Shown here in pieces: positions 41,936 to 48,006 of a stretch of DNA of 48,006 nt (positions within the stretch are counted from its first letter, which is position 1; each line of letters opens with the position of its first letter). Position numbers and translations under genes: made by a program. The DNA lies in NCBI GenBank assembly GCA_937871935.1, contig CALMQI010000419.1:1-48006 (forward strand), given 5' to 3'. The notes below the pieces were generated by a model, which saw nothing but the letters and a program-made list of their open reading frames with translations, did no database searches and had not been told where the DNA came from. This DNA comes from an uncultured Burkholderiales bacterium (GTDB lineage Bacteria; Pseudomonadota; Gammaproteobacteria; Burkholderiales; Burkholderiaceae_C).

Positions 41936-42844
41936 TCAGGCCGTTTCCAGCAGCGCGGCGTCGAGCTGGTGGTTCTGCCCGCCGCGCTGGGCGATCTTGA
42001 GCGCGCCGACGCGATTGCCGAGGGCGGTGCACCGCGGCAGCGGCCAGCCGCGCTCGAGGCCATAGAGCAGCGCACCCCGAAACGCATCGCCGCAGCCGGT
42101 GGGGTCGACCACCGCGGTCGCTGCGACGCCGGGCACCTGCGTGCGCGCGCCCTGTTGCCAGACGTCGCAGCCCTGCGCGCCGAGCGTGACCACCACGCCG
42201 CGCAGGTGCGAGCGCGACAGGTCGGCCAGTGTGGTGCCCATGCGATCGCACAACATCTGCGCCTCGTAGTCGTTCACGGCCACCCAGGTCGCCTGCTCGA
42301 CGAAGCGACTCAGCTCGCCGCCGTTGAACATCGGCAACCCCTGGCCGGGGTCGAAGACGAACGGGATGCGGCGCGCGGCAAGCTGCTCGGCGTGCTGCAG
42401 CATCGCGTCGCGCCCATCGGGCGCGACGATGGCCAACGCGATGTCGTCGCGAGCGGGCACCACGGTCTCGTGGGCCGACTGCATCGCGCCAGGGTGGAAG
42501 GCGGTGATCTGGTTGTTGTCGGTGTCGGTGATGATGATCGCCTGCGCGGTGTAGCTGTCATCGACCACGCGCACGAGCGAGGTGTCCAGGCCCCAGCCGG
42601 TCAGCCGCTCGAGGTAGCCGCCACCGTCGCTGCCGAGCGCTGCCATCACCAGCGGTGTGCCGCCCAGCTGCTGCAGCGTATAGGCGATGTTGCCGGCGCA
42701 GCCGCCGAACTCGCGGCGCAGCGTCGGCACCAGGAACGACACGTTGAGGATGTGCACCTGCTCCGGCAGGATCTGCTGCGCGAAGCGCCCCGGAAAATCG
42801 GTGATGGTGTCGAAGGCGAGGGAGCCGCAGATCAGAGTGGACAT
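41936..42844 (-). CDS. PfkB family carbohydrate/nucleoside kinase
   Basis: A 302-residue ribokinase-fold kinase. It has the early FGGCAGNIAYTLQQLGG substrate-binding glycine pair, and the ATP/anion-hole signature DPTGCGDAF from residue 247, with catalytic Asp253 or 254. The start MSTLICGSLAFDTI is typical of a subgroup annotated as adenosine-kinase-like in Burkholderiales, but the substrate (adenosine, ribose or another sugar) cannot be fixed from sequence. It follows the DUF3426 gene by 31 bases on the same strand. Confidence 0.88.
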   Translation of the reverse strand: MSTLICGSLAFDTITDFPGRFAQQILPEQVHILNVSFLVPTLRREFGGCAGNIAYTLQQLGGTPLVMAALGSDGGGYLERLTGWGLDTSLVRVVDDSYTAQAIIITDTDNNQITAFHPGAMQSAHETVVPARDDIALAIVAPDGRDAMLQHAEQLAARRIPFVFDPGQGLPMFNGGELSRFVEQATWVAVNDYEAQMLCDRMGTTLADLSRSHLRGVVVTLGAQGCDVWQQGARTQVPGVAATAVVDPTGCGDAFRGALLYGLERGWPLPRCTALGNRVGALKIAQRGGQNHQLDAALLETA

Positions 42845-42875
42845 TCGGTGCTTTCGCGCGCAGGACGCTCAGGAG

Positions 42876-44336
42876 TCAGGGGTAGAAGATCTCGATCGTG
42901 TAGCCCGTGAGCGGCCGGTCGGCCGACATCAGCAGCGCCTGCAGCGGCATTTCCTGGCCCGGTGCGATCGTCGTGCGGGGCGCGCCGAGTTCGGCGGCGC
43001 TGAGGATACGGCGCGACACCAGCGCGCCGCCGGAGTCGGTGAGCGAGAGGTCCACCGCGGGCAACATCAGTGGCGTGTCACCGCGATTGCGCAGCACCAT
43101 CGCCAGCCGATACACCGGCCCCTCGGTCATGCGCGTCAGGCCGCTGCTCTCGACCGCCAGCCGCTCGATGCGTCGCGGCGCCTCGATGCGGCAGTCGAGC
43201 GGTGCACACAGTGCCTCCAACAGCGGACGTGCGCCCGGCCACCGCGCGGCGACGCTGTCGCGTGCGCCGACGGCCAGCTGCGCCGCCAGCGTCAGAGCCA
43301 GTACGCCCGCCGCCACGGCGAGGCCGGCACGCACGCGCGGCTGCTGCCAGCGCGCCGCCTTGTCGGCCTGTTGCACGAACGACAGCAGCCGTGAGTCGAC
43401 GGCGTCGCCGTCGCCGGCACTGTCCTGACCGTCGAGCACGATGTCGATGGCAGAGGGGTGTGCAGTCGGCGAATCGAGTTCGCCCGTGCTGCGGAAGAGC
43501 GACTCATAACTGCCGCTCGACGGGCCGGCGTCGGCCGGCTCCGCGCTCAGCGGCGCGGGGTCGGCTCGCAATGCCACCGGGGCTTCCGACATCGGGGCGG
43601 GCAGGTTGGCCGCCGCAGCAGGCGCCTGCTGCGCGGGGCCGGTCGCGCGGGGGGACGCTGCCACCGGCGCGGGTGACAGCACCGGCGCCGCGGCCATGTT
43701 CGATGGCACCGGGGCCGGCGCCGACGCCATGGGTGTGGCGGCGATCGGTGCTACGGGTGCCACGGCGGGCGGCGCCGCGGCGGGCAGTGACGCCGGCCTG
43801 CTCTGCGACCACGCGGGCGGGGGCTCCGACAAGGGCGCGGGTCGGCTCACCGGCCCCGGCGATGCCGGTTTCGGCGCGTGGCCCAACGGAGCAGGTCGGC
43901 TGGATGTCCACGCAGTGGCTGCCGGGGGCGGCGGGGCGGCGGGGGGTGGCGACAGCGCGGGCCGCGTGGTCGAGGTTGCAAACGCCGCCGGCGTCGTGCG
44001 CATGGCGGCCGGCTCGGTCGGCGGCGACACGCCTGACAAGGGCGCGTGGCCGCTGCCGCGAAACGCCGCACCGGCGTCGAAGTCGTCGCCTGGCCAGTCG
44101 GCGCGCGGTTTCGGATTGCGGTTGCGCTCGGCCAGGTCCTGCAGCACGCGCTGCGCCGGCGTGACCGAGGGTGGCGCCATCGCCGCGATCTCGCGCTCGA
44201 GGTCGAACAGGCCCTCGAAGGCGTTGAACACCTTGGCGCATCGGCCGCAACGCACCCAGCCTTCGGAGACCTTGAGTTGGTCCTGTACCACGCGGAAGAC
44301 GGTGCTGCAGACGGGACAACGCGTGGCCAGGCTCAT
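42876..44336 (-). CDS. Zinc-ribbon, DUF3426 membrane protein
   Basis: A 486-residue protein with three parts. An N-terminal MJ0042-type zinc ribbon has Cys7/Cys10 and Cys30/Cys33. A very long Pro/Ala-rich, low-complexity middle (about 85-320) follows. After it come one membrane helix (about 336-358) and a C-terminal DUF3426 domain with conserved LRNRGDTPLMLPAVDLSL and GAPRTTIAPGQEMPL. The topology suggests a cytoplasmic ribbon and a periplasmic domain. Function unknown. It sits in the accC-prmA-DUF3426 order common to Burkholderiales. CATGAT six bases before the ATG may be a leaderless promoter element. Confidence 0.85.
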   Translation of the reverse strand: MSLATRCPVCSTVFRVVQDQLKVSEGWVRCGRCAKVFNAFEGLFDLEREIAAMAPPSVTPAQRVLQDLAERNRNPKPRADWPGDDFDAGAAFRGSGHAPLSGVSPPTEPAAMRTTPAAFATSTTRPALSPPPAAPPPPAATAWTSSRPAPLGHAPKPASPGPVSRPAPLSEPPPAWSQSRPASLPAAAPPAVAPVAPIAATPMASAPAPVPSNMAAAPVLSPAPVAASPRATGPAQQAPAAAANLPAPMSEAPVALRADPAPLSAEPADAGPSSGSYESLFRSTGELDSPTAHPSAIDIVLDGQDSAGDGDAVDSRLLSFVQQADKAARWQQPRVRAGLAVAAGVLALTLAAQLAVGARDSVAARWPGARPLLEALCAPLDCRIEAPRRIERLAVESSGLTRMTEGPVYRLAMVLRNRGDTPLMLPAVDLSLTDSGGALVSRRILSAAELGAPRTTIAPGQEMPLQALLMSADRPLTGYTIEIFYP

Positions 44337-44375
44337 ACGGAAATCATGCCATGCGCCGTGCGTTGCCGCGCCGCA

Positions 44376-45284
44376 TCAGGCCGGGCGGCGAGCGGTCATC
44401 AGGATCCAGCCGTCCTGCTCGTCATCGACCGTCAGCTCGAGCTGCCAGGGCGCATAGGCCTCGCGCAGCTGCTCGGCCTGCCGGGCCAAGATGCCCGCGA
44501 GCACCAGGTGACCGCGCGATGCCACATGCGCCGACAGCAGTGGCGCCAGCACCGTCAGCGGCGTCGCCAGGATGTTCGCCAGTACCAGCGGATAGGTTGC
44601 GCTGGCGCGGTCGGGTAGACCGGCGGCGATCTCGACGGCGTTGGCCCGTGCATTGCTGCGGGTGGCCTCGACCGCCGCGGGATCGATGTCGACGGCGTCG
44701 ATGCCGCGCGCGCCCCACAGCCCGGCGGCGATCGCCAGCACGCCGGAGCCGCAGCCGTAGTCGAGCACACGCGTCCACTCGGCGGCCCGGGTCGGCGCCA
44801 TGCGGGCGATCCAGCGCAGGCACATCTGCGTGGTCGGATGGGTGCCGGTGCCGAATGCCTGGCCCGGGTCGAGCCGGATCACGCGGCGCGCCGCGGCCGG
44901 CACCTCGTGCCAGCTCGGCACGATCCAGAAGTCGGCCGTCACCGCGACCGGCGCGAATTGCGCCTGCGTCAGGCGCACCCAATCCTGGTCGGGTACCGGG
45001 CGGATGGCTTCGACGTGGATCGCATCGTTCGCGCCCGCTCGGGCCAGCGCCCAGGCCGCCGCGGCGTCGGCCTGCGCCTCGTCGCCGAACAGCGCCACCA
45101 GCCGCGAGTGGCGCCACGCTGCTGTCGGTGGTGCCAGACCGGGCTCGCCATAGAGCGCCTGCTCGGCCGCGCTGTCGGCGTCGGCATCCTCGACCGACAC
45201 CGAGCACGCATCGAACGCGTCGATCAATTCCTGCGACAGGTCCTCTACTCGTGACTGGCTTGCCAGCAGCACCAGCTCGAACAT
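44376..45284 (-). CDS. prmA: Ribosomal protein L11 methyltransferase PrmA
   Basis: Trimethylates several residues of ribosomal protein L11. The 302-residue protein has a small N-terminal L11-recognition domain (about 1-60) and a class I methyltransferase domain with [18 protein letters not shown] at about 140-157, the SAM loop [14 protein letters not shown], and the LANILATPL (NxxA-type) catalytic-site motif. Start chosen at ATG 45284 by the conserved MFELVLLA. It follows accC by 22 bases, as in other Burkholderiales. Confidence 0.95.
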   Translation of the reverse strand: MFELVLLASQSRVEDLSQELIDAFDACSVSVEDADADSAAEQALYGEPGLAPPTAAWRHSRLVALFGDEAQADAAAAWALARAGANDAIHVEAIRPVPDQDWVRLTQAQFAPVAVTADFWIVPSWHEVPAAARRVIRLDPGQAFGTGTHPTTQMCLRWIARMAPTRAAEWTRVLDYGCGSGVLAIAAGLWGARGIDAVDIDPAAVEATRSNARANAVEIAAGLPDRASATYPLVLANILATPLTVLAPLLSAHVASRGHLVLAGILARQAEQLREAYAPWQLELTVDDEQDGWILMTARRPA

Positions 45285-45306
45285 GGCCTGTCGCCAGCGG
45301 GCCGCC

Positions 45307-46461
45307 TCAGCGCGTGCGCTGCGCGAGCCAGTTCTCGAGGTAGTGGATGCTGGTGCCGCCCTCGACGAACTTGGCATCGGCCATCAACTCACGGTGCAGC
45401 GCCACGTTGGTGTGGATGCCTTCGACCACCGTCTCCGACAGCGCGGTGCGCATGCGGGCCAGCGCCTGCTCGCGGGTGTCGCCGTGCACGATGATCTTGC
45501 CGATCATCGAGTCGTAGTTCGGCGGCACCATGTAGTTGGTGTAGGCATGCGAGTCGACGCGCACGCCCGGCCCGCCCGGCGGGTGCCACATCGTGATGCG
45601 CCCCGGCGACGGGGTGAACTTGTAAGGGTCCTCGGCGTTGATGCGGCACTCGATGGCATGGCCACGCATCTGGATCTGCCGTTGCGTGAAGGGCAGCTTC
45701 TCGCCGGCGGCGACGCGGATCTGCGTCTGCACGATGTCGATGCCGGTCACCATTTCGGTCACCGGGTGCTCCACCTGGACGCGGGTGTTCATCTCGATGA
45801 AGTAGAACTCGCCTTCCTCGAAGAGGAATTCGAAGGTGCCGGCGCCCCGATAGCCCATCTTTCGGCAGGCGGCGGCGCAACGGTCGCCGACGCGCTCGAT
45901 CGCGCGCCGCGCGATGCCCGGCGCCGGCGCCTCCTCGATGATCTTCTGGTGGCGCCGCTGCATCGAGCAGTCGCGCTCGCCCAGCCAGACCGCGTTCTTG
46001 TGCTCGTCGGCCAGCACCTGGATCTCCACGTGGCGCGGGTTCTCCAGAAACTTCTCCATGTAGACGGCCGGGTTGCCGAAGGCGGCGCCGGCCTCGCCGC
46101 GCGTGGTCTGCACCGCGTGGATGAGCGCCGCCTCGGTGTGCACCACGCGCATGCCGCGGCCGCCGCCGCCGCCCGAGGCCTTGATGATCACCGGGTAGCC
46201 GATCGCACGCGCGGCGCGGATGATCTCTTTCGGGTCGTCGGGCAGCGCGCCTTCCGAGCCGGGTACACAGGGCACGCCGGCCTTGATCATCGTCTGCTTG
46301 GCCATGACCTTGTCGCCCATCGTGCGGATCGAATCCGGCGTCGGGCCGATGAAGACGAACCCGCTGCGCTCGACGCGCTCGGCGAAGTCGGCGTTCTCCG
46401 ACAGGAAGCCGTAGCCCGGGTGGATGGCCTCGGCGTCGGTGACCTCGGCCGCGCTGATGTT
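45307..46461 (-). pseudogene. accC: Biotin carboxylase AccC, 5' end missing
   Basis: The biotin carboxylase subunit of acetyl-CoA carboxylase, which starts fatty acid synthesis. Homology is continuous from the C-terminus to the [15 protein letters not shown] segment at about 46,458, including the ATP-grasp GGGGGRGMR loop, [18 protein letters not shown] and [13 protein letters not shown]. Upstream of that, about the first 65 residues (start codon, FKKILIANRGEIA-type N-terminus) are gone: the frame hits TAG at 46462-46464 and the DNA becomes unrelated. The first in-frame ATG (46320) would delete much of the N-terminal domain. AccC is essential, so the break more likely reflects a chimeric assembly than a real mutation. 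accB, expected upstream, is absent. Confidence 0.88.
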
Positions 46462-47137
46462 CTACGCACTCACCAAACCGACCTCTGTCGTTCCCCTGTT
46501 CGGAATCGCGTTCGCCTTCGGGATCGCCCGGGCCTTTCAGGCACCGGCGATGCGGGCGATGCCGCCGATGGTTGCTCCTGCCGGTGCACTACCCAAAGTG
46601 ATCGCGCTGTACTCGGCTGTGTGGACCGGGGCGATCATCGTTGGTCCGGCGGTCGGCGGTTTCCTGTACGCCGTCGATCCGTGGGTGGCATATCTGGGCG
46701 CGACCGTGTTGATCTTCAGCAGCGCGCTGGTGCTGTCGGTGCAGACGTTTGTTCGCGAGCCGCTGCCGCCGGACCCCGACAACCGGCCGACGCTGCGTAC
46801 CGCCGTGGAAGGTCTGGTGTTCATCCGCCACACACCTGTGTTGTTGGCGGCGATCGCCCTCGACCTGTTCGCTGTCTTGTTCGGAGGGGCGGTGGCGTTG
46901 ATCCCGGTGATCGCCAAGGACCGGCTCGGAGTCGGCGATGTGGCCTACGGCTGGTTGCGAGCCGCGCCTGGCTTCGGCGCAGCGGCGATGGCCTTGGTGA
47001 TGGCCGCGCGGCCGGTGCGTCGACACGTCGGCAAGACATTGCTGACGGTGGTCGCGGTGTTCGGCATCGGCACGGTCGTTCTTGGCATCACCCGAAACTA
47101 TGCCGTGGCGTTCCTGGCTCTCGTCGTGCTGTCGGGC
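46457..47137 (+). pseudogene. MFS transporter fragment, both ends missing
   Basis: About 227 residues from the middle of a major facilitator superfamily protein of the MFS_3/EntS-like exporter type. It enters mid-helix ([12 protein letters not shown]), has the post-helix-4/5 stretch [18 protein letters not shown], helix 5-6 [14 protein letters not shown], the central loop, and helices 7-10 ending in FLALVVLSG. The N-terminal third and C-terminal end are missing. Codon use differs from the rest of the window (more TTG, GTT, CCT, GGA). The frame is open from 46424, but the first codons are antisense to accC. It is an orphan piece placed between two truncated genes. Confidence 0.8.
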
Positions 47138-47293
47138 CTGGTGCACATGCGGCTCGGCATGCAGACCATCATCGAGGACTATGTGCGCGGCGAAGGGTGC
47201 AAGGTGGCGCTGCTACTGTTGAATACTTTCTTTGCGACGGTGGTCGGCGCAGCCGGCCTGTTCGCAGTGCTGAAGCTCAGCTTCGGAGCGTGA
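47138..47293 (+). pseudogene. sdhD: SdhD C-terminal fragment, fused in frame to the MFS piece
   Basis: The last ~51 residues of the succinate dehydrogenase membrane anchor Sdh[21 protein letters not shown], with the His of the haem/quinone region, then the final helix [23 protein letters not shown] and stop. The N-terminal ~75 residues and any sdhC are missing; the reading frame instead continues upstream into the MFS fragment. The sequence is closest in my memory to alphaproteobacterial SdhD. sdhA follows five bases after its stop, the normal order. Confidence 0.85.
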
Positions 47294-47298
47294 GGATC

Positions 47299-48006
47299 AT
47301 GGCGGCGAAGATGAAGGGTACGAACGGGGCAGGGGCGCCGGCGGTCAACGGCCGGGCCTACCCCATCACCGATCACAGCTACGACGTGGTGGTGGTCGGT
47401 GCCGGCGGCGCGGGCTTGCGCGCGACGCTCGGTTGCGCGGAAGCAGGCCTCAAGACGGCGTGCGTGACCAAGGTGTTCCCGACCCGTTCGCATACGGTCG
47501 CGGCACAAGGCGGCGTCGCCGCCGCGCTCGGCAACATGGGGCCGGACGACTGGCGCTGGCACATGTACGACACCGTCAAGGGCGCCGACTGGCTGGGCGA
47601 CCAGGACGCCATCGAGTATCTGTGCCGCAACGCGCCGGAAGCCGTGTTCGAGCTCGAGCACTACGGCATGCCGTTCAGCCGCACCGAGGACGGGCGCATC
47701 TATCAGCGCCCGTTCGGCGGCATGTACACGCAGTTCGGCGAGGGCCCGCCCGCCCAGCGCACGTGCGCCGCCGCCGACCGCACCGGCCACGCCATGCTGC
47801 ACACGCTGTATGGGCAGTCGCTGCGGCACTCGGCCGAGTTCTTCATCGAGTACTTCGCCATCGACCTGATCATGGACCAGGACGGCGCCTGCCGCGGCGT
47901 CGTCGCCCTGTGCCTGGCCGACGGTAGCCTGCACCGGTTCCGTGCCAAGAAGACCATCCTGGCCACCGGCGGCTATGGCCGCATCTATTTCACCTGCACC
48001 GGCGCG
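47299..48006 (+). CDS. sdhA: Succinate dehydrogenase flavoprotein subunit, N-terminal part
   Basis: The catalytic flavoprotein of complex II, oxidising succinate to fumarate. The first 236 residues are present and the gene runs off the window in frame. Features: FAD loop [13 protein letters not shown] at about 31-43, the covalent-FAD histidine in [28 protein letters not shown], the [16 protein letters not shown] region, and [11 protein letters not shown] at the edge. GAGG directly before the ATG serves as ribosome site. The N-terminal style (an [15 protein letters not shown] lead-in) points to an alphaproteobacterial source, unlike the rest of the window. Confidence 0.93.
   Translation, partial: MAAKMKGTNGAGAPAVNGRAYPITDHSYDVVVVGAGGAGLRATLGCAEAGLKTACVTKVFPTRSHTVAAQGGVAAALGNMGPDDWRWHMYDTVKGADWLGDQDAIEYLCRNAPEAVFELEHYGMPFSRTEDGRIYQRPFGGMYTQFGEGPPAQRTCAAADRTGHAMLHTLYGQSLRHSAEFFIEYFAIDLIMDQDGACRGVVALCLADGSLHRFRAKKTILATGGYGRIYFTCTGA

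Noticed and set aside
46457-47293. A novel transporter gene or mobile insertion between accC and sdhA
   Set aside because: It is a mid-protein MFS piece joined to an SdhD tail, without its own ends, terminal repeats or integrase; a chimera explains it better than a mobile element.
1-48006. tRNA, rRNA, CRISPR arrays, toxin-antitoxin or defence genes
   Set aside because: I looked for tRNA T-arm motifs, regularly spaced repeats and characteristic small gene pairs on both strands and found none that could be supported.

Overview
The window reads as chromosomal DNA of a high-GC betaproteobacterium, most likely Burkholderiales near the Rubrivivax/Leptothrix/Methylibium group. This rests on gene neighbourhoods (def-fmt, LysM-dprA-smg, yajC-secD-secF, purE-purK, tsaB-rimI-UDG, accC-prmA-DUF3426) and on Burkholderiales-typical families (DUF1631, DUF2189, DUF2788, DUF2917, DUF6279). 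It is an inference from remembered families, not from a search. No rRNA, tRNA, CRISPR array, insertion sequence or phage gene was seen. About 95% of the window is densely coding, with gaps mostly under 150 bases and none over 300.

Layout. 1-2.9 kb (+): mnmH and three small membrane-protein genes. 2.9-10.8 kb (-): maeB, pgk, azlD/azlC, a lipoprotein, htpX, fmt, def. 11.0-13.9 kb (+): LysM protein, dprA, smg. 13.9-20.5 kb (-): DUF1631, secF, secD, yajC, a thioredoxin-TPR protein. 20.6-24.4 kb (+): purE, purK, two overlapping mini-ORFs, a Sua5-type gene and an SGNH-like lipoprotein. 24.4-29.0 kb: SemiSWEET (-), tsaB-rimI-UDG (+), glmU (-), DUF6279 lipoprotein (+). 29.0-32.8 kb (-): DUF4136, ttcA, a flavoprotein-FolB fusion, a membrane protein. 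32.9-34.2 kb (+): a MidA-type methyltransferase and DUF2905. 34.2-39.7 kb (-): zinc-ribbon protein, cca, slt, GST, LysR. 39.8-41.1 kb: DUF2917 (+), TfoX-like (-), 5-formyl-THF cyclo-ligase (+). 41.2-46.5 kb (-): OmpW, PfkB kinase, DUF3426, prmA and a 5'-truncated accC.

The last 1.5 kb is different. The accC gene breaks off inside its N-terminal domain at about 46,459. It is replaced by an internal piece of an MFS transporter (about 46,457-47,137), which runs in frame into the C-terminal third of an SdhD subunit. An intact sdhA start follows and runs off the window. The SdhD/SdhA sequences look alphaproteobacterial rather than betaproteobacterial. Two abrupt junctions, each cutting through conserved genes without any mobile element, are best explained as an assembly or amplification chimera; a real rearrangement is the less likely alternative.

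Functionally the window is mostly housekeeping, with a marked concentration of translation and tRNA-maturation genes (mnmH, fmt, def, sua5, tsaB, rimI, ttcA, cca, prmA) plus protein export, envelope turnover, purine and folate metabolism. I found no convincing new defence or mobile system. The most interesting native features are the FAD-oxidoreductase/FolB fusion, the start-stop-coupled mini-ORF repeat between purK and sua5, the SGNH-like lipoprotein that has lost its catalytic Ser and His, and several genes whose -10-like box sits 6-7 nt before the start codon with no ribosome binding site.
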